Assembly: GCA_002878375.1 (NCBI GenBank)
Contig: NIRF01000003.1
Location: 82,792 to 146,791, forward strand
Direction of reading: 5' to 3'
Source: Dictyoglomus sp. NZ13-RE01
Lineage (GTDB): Bacteria; Dictyoglomota; Dictyoglomia; Dictyoglomales; Dictyoglomaceae
DNA length: 64,000 bases
Below the pieces are notes generated by a model, which was not told the origin of the DNA, did not search any database, and worked only from the letters and a program-made list of their open reading frames with translations. Both the position numbers and the translations under genes were made by a program. Positions 1-8,275 of the stretch are shown here, piece after piece; position 1 is the stretch's first letter, and each line of letters opens with the position of its first letter.

Positions 1-2
1 AA

Positions 3-65
3 GAGGTTAATTATTTGAAAGAGGTAGCAAAGGGAATAGAGCCAATTTTCAAATTAGCTGTTTAA
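3..65 (+). CDS. C-terminal end of an unidentified protein (partial)
   Basis: Only the third frame is open from the window edge. It gives about 20 residues ending in IFKLAV before a TAA at 63-65. The gene begins upstream of the window, and the fragment is too short to assign a family. The 70 bases that follow are AT-rich and carry the trxB promoter, so this gene and trxB are probably separate transcription units. Confidence 0.45.
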   Translation, partial: EVNYLKEVAKGIEPIFKLAV

Positions 66-95
66 CATAATTTTAACCTATAATTATTATCTTTT

Positions 96-104
96 TGGTA
101 TACT
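96..104 (+). promoter_or_regulatory. Candidate extended -10 promoter of trxB
   Basis: TGGTATACT matches an extended -10 (TGn followed by a TATAAT-like hexamer), 35 bases ahead of the trxB GTG. No good -35 is visible 17 bases upstream. A weak inverted repeat (GGTAT at 97-101, ATACC at 109-113) overlaps the -10 and expected start site and could be an operator. Confidence 0.45.
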
Positions 105-138
105 TAACATACCTTATGTAGTATATTGAGAAAGGTAG

Positions 139-1125
139 GTGGTAAAAATTTTAGAATTTTCTTTTAAAAAGGTTGAAGAGGAGGCTATTGATGAGGTCCA
201 AGATGTTATAATTATTGGTGGTGGACCTGCTGGTTTAACTGCAGGAATTTATGCAGGAAGGGCAAGATTAAAAACCTTATTATTAGAGGAATCCTTAGTA
301 GGAGGACTTGCTGCATTGACTGCTGTAATTGAAAATTATCCAGGATTCCCAGAAGGTATAACAGGAGAAGAGCTTTCAAAAAGATTAGAACAACAGGCAA
401 GAAAATTCGGGACAAAGATAATAGAAACAGGAGTAACAAGTATAAAGCTCGATGGAGACTGGAAGATAGTAGAAACGCCTTTAAGAACCTTTAGAGCTCT
501 TGCACTTATTATTTGTGTAGGAACAAAGCCCAAAAAGTTAGGTGTTCCTGGAGAAAATGAATTCTTAGGAAAAGGAGTTTCTTATTGTGCTGTATGTGAC
601 GGAGCCTTTTTTGTAGGGAAAAAAGTGGCAGTTGTTGGAGGTGGAGATTCTGCATTAGAAGAAGCTTTATACCTAACAAGATTTGCAGAAGAAGTTATTA
701 TTATACATAGGAGGGATCAACTAAGAGCAGAGAAAATAACCCAAGAAAAAGCCTTTTCAAATCCTAAAATAAAGTTTCTATTGAGCCATGTAGTAGAAGA
801 AATAAAAGGAGACAAAAAAGTGGAAGGTTTAGTATTAAAAGATGTTAAAAGTGGTGAGGTTAAAGAGATACCTATCGATGGGGTTTTCATATATATAGGA
901 CTTACCCCACAAACAGAGCTTTTCTCCTCCCTATTGAAACTTGATCCAAATGGTTTTATTATTACTGATGAAAATATGCAAACATCAGTTCCTGGGATTT
1001 TTGCAGCAGGAGATGTTCGAGTAAAAAGTTTGAGACAGATTGTAACTGCATTAGCAGATGGAGCCATTGCAGCTACTTCTGCAGGAAAATATTTAGATGA
1101 AATTAAGATTAAAGGAGGATTGTAG
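139..1125 (+). CDS. trxB: Thioredoxin reductase
   Basis: FAD and NAD(P)H dependent flavoenzyme that reduces thioredoxin-like proteins in the cytoplasm. The sequence shows an N-terminal FAD dinucleotide motif (GGGPAG, residues 27-32), the redox pair CAVC at residues 150-153, a second nucleotide-binding motif (VVGGGDSA, about 165-172) and a C-terminal FAD motif (AAGDV). At 328 residues it is slightly longer than usual because of about 20 extra N-terminal residues. The start is GTG, preceded by AAAGG. The next gene, one base downstream, is a disulfide oxidoreductase, its likely electron acceptor. Confidence 0.93.
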   Translation: MVKILEFSFKKVEEEAIDEVQDVIIIGGGPAGLTAGIYAGRARLKTLLLEESLVGGLAALTAVIENYPGFPEGITGEELSKRLEQQARKFGTKIIETGVTSIKLDGDWKIVETPLRTFRALALIICVGTKPKKLGVPGENEFLGKGVSYCAVCDGAFFVGKKVAVVGGGDSALEEALYLTRFAEEVIIIHRRDQLRAEKITQEKAFSNPKIKFLLSHVVEEIKGDKKVEGLVLKDVKSGEVKEIPIDGVFIYIGLTPQTELFSSLLKLDPNGFIITDENMQTSVPGIFAAGDVRVKSLRQIVTALADGAIAATSAGKYLDEIKIKGGL

Positions 1126-1126
1126 T

Positions 1127-1810
1127 ATGGCACTTTTAAGAGATGAGGATAGAGAGTATTTAAAAAATTTATTTAATGAGAATCTAAAAGATAAGGTAAA
1201 GATTATATTATTTAGTGAAAGATCTGCAGGAAGTAAACTTGTTGTTCCTGGAAGAATTGAATGTCAATATTGTCAACAAACAAGAGAAATATTAGAAGAG
1301 GTAGTAGGTCTTTCTGACCTATTAGAGCTTGAGGTTTATGACTTTTTAGCTAATGAAATTTTAGCCAAAAAGTATAATGTGGATAAAATACCAGCTATAT
1401 TATTTGAAAAAAATGGAGAAGTTCTAAATCTTAGGTACTTTGGTATTCCATCAGGTTATGAATTTTCCTCTTTAATTGAGGATATAATAGATGTATCAAG
1501 AGGGGAAACAGGACTTTCTCAAAATACAAAAGCTTTTCTTCAAACAATAACAAGTCCTGTCCATATTCAGGTCTTTGTTACTCCAACATGTCCCTATTGT
1601 CCAAGAATGGTAAGACTTGCCCACCAAGCAGCATTAGAAAACAAATTAATTACTGCGGACATGATAGAAGCTATTGAGTTTCCCCATTTAGCTGAAAAAT
1701 ATGAGGTTTCAGGTGTCCCCAAAACAGTTATTAATGATAAAGTAGAAGTAGAAGGGGCTGTTCCTGAAAACATATTCTTAGAATATCTAAAGTCCGCTTT
1801 AAAGAGCTAA
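1127..1810 (+). CDS. Protein disulfide oxidoreductase (glutaredoxin-like, two CxxC)
   Basis: Cytoplasmic thiol-disulfide exchange protein of the PDO type found in thermophiles, made of two thioredoxin-fold units. Each unit has a CxxC: CQYC at residues 46-49 and CPYC at 155-158. Each is followed by the cis-proline region typical of the fold (KIPAI, GVPKT). The ATG at 1127 follows AGGAGG at 1112-1117 and lies one base after the trxB stop, so I prefer it to an in-frame ATG 30 bases upstream inside trxB. Pairing with trxB suggests a TrxB-PDO reducing system for maintaining intracellular disulfides. The stop overlaps the convergent folC stop by three to four bases. Confidence 0.9.
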   Translation: MALLRDEDREYLKNLFNENLKDKVKIILFSERSAGSKLVVPGRIECQYCQQTREILEEVVGLSDLLELEVYDFLANEILAKKYNVDKIPAILFEKNGEVLNLRYFGIPSGYEFSSLIEDIIDVSRGETGLSQNTKAFLQTITSPVHIQVFVTPTCPYCPRMVRLAHQAALENKLITADMIEAIEFPHLAEKYEVSGVPKTVINDKVEVEGAVPENIFLEYLKSALKS

Positions 1811-3129
1811 TCAACCTTTCCAAAAAAGTAATCACGAGCCTCACCTGCAAGATATAAGGAACCTGTTATTAAGATAAGATCTTCAGGTGAGGCTTTTTTA
1901 TATACATCTTCAAAGGCTGAAGGAAAGTCCTTATAAGTAAATACAGGCTTTTCTCTGTTATTCAGTAAACCAGCAAGTTCATCCGCATCTCTTGTCCTAC
2001 TACTGGGAAGAGGTAGGAAATGAAAACTATGAACTAATGGTTCTAAGGTATTTAAAAAGGCATAAGCATCCTTATCCTTCATCATTCCACATATTAGGAA
2101 TAATCTTTTATATCTAACATAATCTTCTAAGGTTTCTCTTAAAGCTATTGCGGAGGATAGGTTATGAGCACCATCTATAATAACCAATGGATCTTTTTGA
2201 ACAACTTCAAACCTTCCATGCCACTCTACTTCTGAAAAACCCTTTTTATAATCCTCCAATGAGATATACCATTTCAGATTTAGGTTTAAGGCAGAAAAAG
2301 CACATACCGCATTAACCAATTGATGTTCTCCTAATAGAGGAATGCTAAAAATATAATCTGTATTATCCTTAGATATTGTAAAAATTTGCTCTTTTAAATT
2401 TGAAACTACTTTTTTCCAAGAATAAACCTCATCTATTTTTATATATGGTGCTCTTTTTAATAGAGCCTGTTTTTTAATCTCTTCCCAGGCAGAAGGATCT
2501 TGAGGGGCACAAATTAGAGGCACATTATATTTTATTATTCCTGCTTTTTCTCTTGCTATTTCTGGAAGTGTATTCCCTAATATATGCATATGATCAAATC
2601 CTATTGGAGTTATTATAGATACTAATGGAATGATGGTATTTGTAGCATCCAATCTCCCTCCCAATCCTACCTCTATGACTACAAAATCTAATTTTTTTCT
2701 ATAAAAATAAAGAAAGGCGGATGCCGTTAAAACCTCAAAGAATGTTGGTGCACCATAGACTGGATGTTTGCTCGCAAAATCCACATACTCCTTCACTTCT
2801 TCCATTAAACCTGTAAATTCTTCTTTACTAATTAATCCTTCATGAGTAACAATTCTCTCTCTAATACTTTGTAAATGAGGGGATGTGTATAAACCCACTT
2901 TATATCCTGCAGACTTTAGAATAGAAAAAATCATTGCGGATGTTGAGCCCTTTCCTTTTGTCCCTGCAATATGAAAGGCTTTTAATTCTTTTTGGGGATT
3001 CCCCATAATATCCAAAAGATATCTCATTCTCTCAAGATAAAACTTTTTCTCATCATAATTTAGTTTATCAAGCTTTCTCTCATAATTTATAAGCCCATAT
3101 ATATAATTAAGAGCATTAACATAATCCAT
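1807..3129 (-). CDS. folC: Folylpolyglutamate synthase / dihydrofolate synthase
   Basis: ATP-dependent Mur-ligase-family enzyme that adds glutamate to (tetrahydro)folates, and in many bacteria also makes dihydrofolate from dihydropteroate. The P-loop is GTKGKGSTSAM near residue 57, followed by the family motif TSPHL. The central-domain stretch EVGLGGRLDATN (about residues 153-164) and DGAHN (about 319) are FolC signatures. At 440 residues it is full length. The ATG follows a strong GGAGGAGG. It has its own extended -10 promoter at 3165-3173 and stands alone between two plus-strand units. Confidence 0.93.
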   Translation of the reverse strand: MDYVNALNYIYGLINYERKLDKLNYDEKKFYLERMRYLLDIMGNPQKELKAFHIAGTKGKGSTSAMIFSILKSAGYKVGLYTSPHLQSIRERIVTHEGLISKEEFTGLMEEVKEYVDFASKHPVYGAPTFFEVLTASAFLYFYRKKLDFVVIEVGLGGRLDATNTIIPLVSIITPIGFDHMHILGNTLPEIAREKAGIIKYNVPLICAPQDPSAWEEIKKQALLKRAPYIKIDEVYSWKKVVSNLKEQIFTISKDNTDYIFSIPLLGEHQLVNAVCAFSALNLNLKWYISLEDYKKGFSEVEWHGRFEVVQKDPLVIIDGAHNLSSAIALRETLEDYVRYKRLFLICGMMKDKDAYAFLNTLEPLVHSFHFLPLPSSRTRDADELAGLLNNREKPVFTYKDFPSAFEDVYKKASPEDLILITGSLYLAGEARDYFFGKVD

Positions 3130-3164
3130 CTTTTAATCCTCCTCCAGGCCTTAGTTAGCAATTG

Positions 3165-3173
3165 ATTATAACA
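3165..3173 (-). promoter_or_regulatory. Extended -10 promoter of folC
   Basis: Read on the minus strand, TGTTATAAT is a perfect TGn-TATAAT extended -10, 36 bases upstream of the folC ATG. No clear -35 is seen. It sits back to back with the promoter of the plus-strand phosphate transporter. Confidence 0.6.
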
Positions 3174-3199
3174 TCTTTAATATCTTTTTAAAATTTATA

Positions 3200-3208
3200 T
3201 GATATACT
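3200..3208 (+). promoter_or_regulatory. Extended -10 promoter of the phosphate transporter
   Basis: TGATATACT is an extended -10 lying 33 bases upstream of the ATG at 3242, with the Shine-Dalgarno GGAGGAAG in between. The -35 is poor. It is divergent from the folC promoter. Confidence 0.5.
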
Positions 3209-3241
3209 CCATCAGTAAAATACTAATATGGAGGAAGAAGT

Positions 3242-4889
3242 ATGCAGAATTTTCCTCTTAATGCTGATAATATAGGGCTTTTATTGGCAGGACTTTCTCT
3301 TTTCTTATATGGAATTATACAGATGAGTTCAGGTTTAGAGAAAGCTGCAAGCTCAAGGTTGAGAGACATTTTTGAAAAAAATCACAAACTCTCCCTGGAA
3401 AGGTTTGATTATAGGTACTTTGACTACAGCCATCGTTCAAAGTAGTAGTGCAGTAACTGTTTTAACTGTAAGCTTTGTTAATGCAGGATTAATCACACTG
3501 GAGGGCTCCTTAGGAGTAATTTTTGGTGCAAATATCGGAACTACAATTACCGCTCAACTTGTTGCCTTCAAACTTACTTACCTATCTCCTTATTTCCTTT
3601 TTATAGGATTCTTATTTCTCTTTTTTGGAAAAAGAAAGTATGTAAAGTATATAGGTGAGGCTTTATTTGGTTTTGGTGTTCTATTTTTCGGACTAAAACT
3701 TATGGATGACTCCCTAACTTCTTTAAAAAATTGGACCTATTTTCGGGAACTTATGATATCGATGAGTAAATATCCTCTTTTAGGTATTCTTGTGGGTGCG
3801 GGTGTTACTGCTATTATTCAGAGTAGTAGTGTAACTACAAGCATAGTTGTTGCTTTAGCAAACAAATCATCTATACCTATCACATCCGCTATTCCACTAA
3901 TCCTGGGAGCAAATATTGGAACATGCGTTACAGCTTTAATAGCATCCATAGGGACAAGACTTTCAGCAAAAAGAACCGCTCTTGCCCATCTCTTGTTCAA
4001 TGTGATTGGAGTAACTTTAATCTTTCCATTCTTAGGGATATTTACGAATATAGTAATGAAAACTTCTTTAGATCCTGCAAGACAGGTAGCTAATGCCCAT
4101 ACATTATTTAATGTTTTTTGGAGTTTTATATGGATTTGGTTTACAAAACCTTATGCATTTATCGTTAAAATATTGCTTCCAGGAGAAGAAAAGATCATTT
4201 ACAAGAAACCACTTTTCCTAAATCCTCTACTTTTGGATACACCTACAACTGCATTAGAGGGTGCAAGAAAAGAATTAGCTCGAATGGCGGATATATCTGA
4301 GGATATGTTCAATATGGTTTTTGATTCTTTGAAAAGTAATGGGTTAGAAAAACAAAAAGAGATTCTTGATATGGAAGACATTACAGATTATCTAAAAATA
4401 ACTCTTATTAACTATTTAACAAAACTATCCTCACGCCCTCTTTCAGAACAAGAGGCAAAAGAATTAAATGCAATTTTGAGAAGTGTTGATGATGTGGAAA
4501 GAATTGCAGACCATTTAACTAATATCATGGAAAAAATAGAAGATAAGATATCAAATAAAGTTGAATTCTCTGAGTTTGCTCAAAAAGAATTAGAAGAGTT
4601 AAGAGAGCTGGTATATAAAAATATGAAAAATGCCTTTGAGATGATAAAAGAAACTCATGTTTCCCGATTAAAGGATGTACTAAGAATTGAAGAGGAGATA
4701 GATAAACTTGTTAAGGAACTAATTGATAATCATATAGTAAGGATGAAGATGGGAGTATGTAATCCTATTGCAGGCTTAGTATTCTCTGATATACTAACTA
4801 ATCTTGAAAGAATAGGTGATCATTCTGTAAATATAGCTCAAAACTTTGAGGAAGTTAATCTATTAAAGAAGGAAGCTCTTGTTGGATGA
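3242..4889 (+). CDS. Na/Pi cotransporter family protein with PhoU domain, interrupted by a +1 frameshift
   Basis: Sodium-dependent phosphate symporter of the NptA/YjbB type, acting in the inner membrane. Both halves of the duplicated transporter carry the hallmark QSSS motif. About eight membrane segments are followed by a C-terminal PhoU-like helical region (about the last 210 residues). The reading frame beginning at ATG 3242 (good GGAGGAAG) covers the first 46 residues, then must shift by +1 at the A7 run 3375-3381 to enter the frame of the remaining 500 residues. With the shift the product is about 548 residues and aligns continuously with the family (…IFEK then ITNSPW…). A TTG at 3372 could start the second part but would lose the first membrane helix. 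Either this is a disrupted gene, a read error, or slippage restores the frame. Confidence 0.8.
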
Positions 4890-4924
4890 GTAAAAAAAAT
4901 TTTTAATAATAATTTTTTAAATTT

Positions 4925-4935
4925 TGGGGTATAAT
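4925..4935 (+). promoter_or_regulatory. Promoter -10 of the pilin gene
   Basis: TGGGGTATAAT: a perfect TATAAT at 4930-4935, 27 bases before the pilin ATG, with a strong AAAGGAGGTGA ribosome site between. The upstream sequence is A/T tracts rather than a good -35, which may act like an UP element. Confidence 0.55.
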
Positions 4936-4962
4936 ATTTATAAGAAAGGAGGTGAATAAAGA

Positions 4963-5400
4963 ATGAGAAGAGAGAAAGGTTTTACCTTGATTGAACTAAT
5001 GGTGGTCATCGTAATCATTGCCATCTTAGCTGCAGTAGCATTACCAAACTTTATGGGGGCAACTGAGAAAGCAAGGGAGTCTGCAGTAAGAAGCGCAGTA
5101 AAAACAATTCAAACTGCCATTGAAATGTATGCAACAGAGCATAGCGGAACATATACTGATGATCTTAACGCTTATACTGCATACCTACCTGGCAATCAGT
5201 TCCCAAAGAGCCCTGCTACAAATCAGCCATATAAGGTAGGCGAAAACCTCTTTGATTCAGATAGTCCTATAAAAGATAATCCAACAACAGCACAACAATA
5301 CGCTATAACTTATCAGTATGATCCTGTTACTAACTCCTATACTTTAAAAGGCTACAACAGAACCAATACCACTGCTGTTATCGAACTTTCCAACAGATAG
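4963..5400 (+). CDS. Type IV pilin-like prepilin
   Basis: Secreted, membrane-anchored pilin or pseudopilin subunit. The short charged leader MRREKG is followed by FTLIELMVVIVIIAILAAVA, the classical prepilin peptidase site (cleavage G/F with Glu at mature position 5) and hydrophobic helix. The mature part starts with the usual amphipathic helix, then a small C-terminal domain rich in Thr, Asn and Tyr. At 145 residues it fits a small major pilin or GspG-like major pseudopilin. The strong ribosome site and the hairpin terminator directly after it suggest high expression as a single-gene message. No pilus motor genes are nearby. Confidence 0.88.
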   Translation: MRREKGFTLIELMVVIVIIAILAAVALPNFMGATEKARESAVRSAVKTIQTAIEMYATEHSGTYTDDLNAYTAYLPGNQFPKSPATNQPYKVGENLFDSDSPIKDNPTTAQQYAITYQYDPVTNSYTLKGYNRTNTTAVIELSNR

Positions 5401-5422
5401 TTGACTAATCCAAATCCTTATA

Positions 5423-5466
5423 TTTAAAATAAAGGGCAAGTGTAAAAGCTTGCCCTTTATTTTAAA
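5423..5466 (+). terminator. Strong hairpin after the pilin gene
   Basis: A perfect 18-bp inverted repeat (core AAAGGGCAAG / CTTGCCCTTT) around an 8-base loop TGTAAAAG. The outer arms are A/T and the downstream side ends in TTTATTTT before AAAAAATAAAA. It sits 22 bases after the pilin stop and just before the ribosome site of the next pilin gene, so it probably terminates or protects the major pilin mRNA while letting some transcription through. Confidence 0.85.
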
Positions 5467-5483
5467 AAATAAAAGGAGAGCTT

Positions 5484-5909
5484 ATGAAGAAAAATGGTTT
5501 TACTCTTATAGAGCTTATGATTGTTTTTATAATTATTGGGATATTATCATTTTTCATATACAATATTTATTTTTCAACAATTGAGAGGGCAAGAGAAACG
5601 TCCGCAAGAGCAAATCTTAGGCTTCTTCATGTGGCAGTAGAAGCTTATGCTACAGATCATGAAGGAAGATATCCTACCGCAACAACCCTCAACGATCTAT
5701 ATTTAAACTTGAAAAAATACATTCCTAATGGCACATTCCCTGAAAATCCTTATAATAATAAGCCATATAGTGACGAAAATAATGAGCATTATAAAATAAC
5801 ATATACTTATGATCCATCTCTAAACTCATATACCCTATCGGTTATGGACCGATTTAACCAAAAAGTGCTTCTTCTTTTATCAAATAGAATTGTATTAGAA
5901 GGAAGGTGA
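5484..5909 (+). CDS. Second type IV pilin-like prepilin (minor pilin/pseudopilin)
   Basis: Leader MKKNG followed by FTLIELMIVFIIIGILSFF: a prepilin cleavage site with Glu5 and a hydrophobic helix. The rest (141 residues in all) parallels the first pilin, including an AxxAYATDHEGRYP stretch and a terminal YTYDPSLNSYTL that matches the YQYDPVTNSYTL of its neighbour, so the two arose by duplication. It lies behind the terminator, so it is likely expressed at a lower level, as expected for a minor pilin. ATG with AAAGGAG upstream. Confidence 0.85.
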   Translation: MKKNGFTLIELMIVFIIIGILSFFIYNIYFSTIERARETSARANLRLLHVAVEAYATDHEGRYPTATTLNDLYLNLKKYIPNGTFPENPYNNKPYSDENNEHYKITYTYDPSLNSYTLSVMDRFNQKVLLLLSNRIVLEGR

Positions 5910-5913
5910 AAAA

Positions 5914-6303
5914 ATGGCGGAGGATAGATGGAAAAAAATTTGGGAAGATTTGAAACCACAAATTGGCTCCTTTGCTAAAAAGGCAGGAGATGCCATTACA
6001 GATCTTGCAAAAACCTTGGGGAAGGAATCTGTAAAACTGGCAAAGATTGCGGGCTTGAAAGCGGAAATCTTGTCCTTAGAAGGAGATAAAAGGGAGTATT
6101 TAAGAAGGCTTGGAGAGGAGATTTATAAGGGTTATAAAGAGGGTAGAGATTTGACAAAGGAAGAGATACAAAAGTTTATTGAGGAGATTGAGAAAATAGA
6201 AAAAAGTATTGATGAAAAACAGGAAGAAATAAAGAAAATTGCAGAGGAAGAAAAATTAGAGCCTGAGGATGTAGAGAAAATCCCTCCATCTCAGGATGAG
6301 TAA
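5914..6303 (+). CDS. Coiled-coil protein of unknown function
   Basis: I do not recognise this 129-residue protein. It is highly charged (Lys/Glu rich) with no signal peptide or membrane segment. It has an amphipathic N-terminal half (about residues 1-45) and a predicted coiled coil from about 45 to 115, with an acidic tail ending PPSQDE. ATG follows GGAAGGTG, four bases after the preceding pilin stop. Its end overlaps the radC start by eight bases, so it is translated from the same message as radC. A structural or scaffold role is possible, but nothing in the sequence fixes a function. Confidence 0.75.
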   Translation: MAEDRWKKIWEDLKPQIGSFAKKAGDAITDLAKTLGKESVKLAKIAGLKAEILSLEGDKREYLRRLGEEIYKGYKEGRDLTKEEIQKFIEEIEKIEKSIDEKQEEIKKIAEEEKLEPEDVEKIPPSQDE

Positions 6304-6976
6304 GATAAAAAATTTACCAGAAAATGAAAAGCCTCGTGAAAGGCTTATAAATCAGGGAAGCCAAAGCTTATCTGATATAGAACTGCTCGCTATTATTCTA
6401 AGAACAGGAACTAAAAATTTATCTGTTCTTGAGCTTTCCGAAAAGATATTAAAGGATTTTGGAAGCTTAAAAAGACTCTTTGAAGTAGGTATTGGAGAAT
6501 TAATAAAATATCCAGGTATTGGAGTTACAAAAGCCATTCAGATTAAAGCAAGCATTGAATTAGGTAAAAGAATTTTCTTAGATAAAAGGGAGTATTTTCA
6601 AGAGAGTATTCAGAATCCGCAGTCCGCTTATTTAATTTTTCAAGAGGATTTTCTAAATCTTTCTGAAGAACATTTATTTTGTGCCTATTTGGATGTGAAG
6701 AATCGATGTTTAAGTAAAAAATTAATAGCGAAGGGAAATCTAAATGTGGTATATGCACAGCCAAGAGAAATCTTTCGTTATGCTCTTCAAGAAAACTCTG
6801 GGAAAATAATATTAGCTCATAATCATCCTTCTGGAGATTTAACACCCAGCGAGGAAGACATAATCTTTACTAAGAGGCTAATTGAGGCAGGAAAAATTAT
6901 TGGTGTAGAGGTTTTGGATCACTTGATAATCTCTGATGGTAGATATTTAAGCTTAAAAGAAAATAAATACATTTAA
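6296..6976 (+). CDS. radC: RadC/JAB-domain protein
   Basis: Member of the RadC family, named for DNA repair though the biochemical role is unsettled. The N-terminal part has a helix-hairpin-helix (YPGIGVTKA, residues 72-80). The C-terminal part is a JAB/MPN metalloprotease-like fold with the metal motif HNHPSGD at residues 175-181 plus an upstream Glu. At 226 residues it is full length. The ATG is within the last codons of the preceding gene. The TAA overlaps the proB stop on the other strand. Confidence 0.93.
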   Translation: MSKIKNLPENEKPRERLINQGSQSLSDIELLAIILRTGTKNLSVLELSEKILKDFGSLKRLFEVGIGELIKYPGIGVTKAIQIKASIELGKRIFLDKREYFQESIQNPQSAYLIFQEDFLNLSEEHLFCAYLDVKNRCLSKKLIAKGNLNVVYAQPREIFRYALQENSGKIILAHNHPSGDLTPSEEDIIFTKRLIEAGKIIGVEVLDHLIISDGRYLSLKENKYI

Positions 6977-8079
6977 TCGTTCTTTATAACTACTAAATTA
7001 TCCCGATGTACAACTTCTTCATAGGAAAGCTCCATTTGGTTTTCTATTTCCTCTTTTGTTTTTCCTATTATCTGGGAAAGTTCAAGACTACTATAATTTG
7101 ATATGCCTCTTCCTATCTCCTCCCCTTCAAGGGTACAAATGGAGACTACATCACCACTTCCAAAAACTCCCTCAATCCTTTTAACTCCTACAGGAAGCAG
7201 ACTTTTTCCTTTTTTTAGAATGGCTGTTATTGCCCCATCATCTATGTAGACCTTTCCTTCAGGTTTTGTTATAAATAGAAGCCAATGTTTTTTTCTTTGG
7301 GTATGCTCTTTTTTAGGTATAAAAAGAGTTCCAATTCTTTCTCCATTTATTATTCTAATTATTACATCTGGAATATCTGACTTTGCTAAAACCATGGGAA
7401 TTCCAGCGGACATTACAATTTTAGCAGAAGAAATTTTTGTATACATACCGCCAGTACCTTTGCCAGGTCCTGCCAACTTTTCTATCTCCTCATCTATCTC
7501 ATAAATCTCGGATATAAGTTTTGCGTTTGCATCTTTATGAGGATCTTTTGTATAAACACCCTCTACATCAGACAAGATAATGAGTAGATCCGCATTTACA
7601 GCACAAGCAACTTTAGCAGAAAGAGTATCATTATCACCTATTTTTATCTCTTCTACTGCCACAGTATCATTCTCATTAACTATTGGAATTACTCCCTCTT
7701 TTAATAAAATGGTAAAGGTGTTGGATATATTTAAATACCTTTTTCTATCATAGAGATCTTCCGCAGTAAGCAAGATTTGAGCTATTGGTTGATGGAATAG
7801 GGAAAAGAGCTGAGAATAGTACTGCATTAATCTAACTTGTCCTACCGCTGCCAAAGCTTGTTTTGCAGGTAAATCTCTTCTTCCTACTAAGCCCTTTATT
7901 ATCTCCCTACCTGATGCAATCGCTCCAGAAGAAACAAGAATTACTTCTTTCCCTAATCTCTTAAGTTTTACACATTGTTCTACAATTCTAAGAAGTTTTT
8001 CGGGAGATAGGGACCCCATATCATCTACAAGGCTTGAGGTCCCTATCTTAACTACAATTCTTTTATAATTCTGCTCCAT
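6973..8079 (-). CDS. proB: Glutamate 5-kinase
   Basis: First step of proline synthesis: ATP-dependent phosphorylation of glutamate. The N-terminal amino acid kinase domain begins RIVVKIGTSSL. It contains NENDTVAVEEIKIGDNDTLSA and the GTGGMYTKI loop, and a C-terminal PUA domain covers about residues 270-360. The ATG at 8079 gives 368 residues, the family's usual length, with AAAGGAAA upstream. A TTG 24 bases further up would add eight unrelated residues. It overlaps the end of the DUF951 gene by 17 bases. It is the last gene of the long minus-strand run; proA is not in the window. Confidence 0.93.
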   Translation of the reverse strand: MEQNYKRIVVKIGTSSLVDDMGSLSPEKLLRIVEQCVKLKRLGKEVILVSSGAIASGREIIKGLVGRRDLPAKQALAAVGQVRLMQYYSQLFSLFHQPIAQILLTAEDLYDRKRYLNISNTFTILLKEGVIPIVNENDTVAVEEIKIGDNDTLSAKVACAVNADLLIILSDVEGVYTKDPHKDANAKLISEIYEIDEEIEKLAGPGKGTGGMYTKISSAKIVMSAGIPMVLAKSDIPDVIIRIINGERIGTLFIPKKEHTQRKKHWLLFITKPEGKVYIDDGAITAILKKGKSLLPVGVKRIEGVFGSGDVVSICTLEGEEIGRGISNYSSLELSQIIGKTKEEIENQMELSYEEVVHRDNLVVIKND

Positions 8080-8275
8080 AGGATTCAATTTCCTTTTTCC
8101 CAACCTTTTTTGCCTTGTTTCTTATTTTTATCCTTGGAATCATTATAATATGTCCACATTTTTCGCATTGCAGTTTTATGTCTGAGCCTACATACAATAC
8201 TACCCAGGTCTTTCCACCACAAGGATGGGGCTTTGGCAGTTCTATTATATCTCCTACTTCAAACTTTATTATCAT
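8063..8275 (-). CDS. DUF951 family small protein
   Basis: A 70-residue protein with the DUF951 pattern: an N-terminal SH3-like strand segment (FEVGDIIELPKPHPCGG), then KLQCEKCGHIIMIPR, where CxxC plus the earlier Cys could bind a metal. The function is not known; the family is widespread in Firmicutes. The ATG overlaps the stop of the EF-G-like gene (ATGA), so translation is probably coupled. Confidence 0.85.
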   Translation of the reverse strand: MIIKFEVGDIIELPKPHPCGGKTWVVLYVGSDIKLQCEKCGHIIMIPRIKIRNKAKKVGKKEIESYGAEL

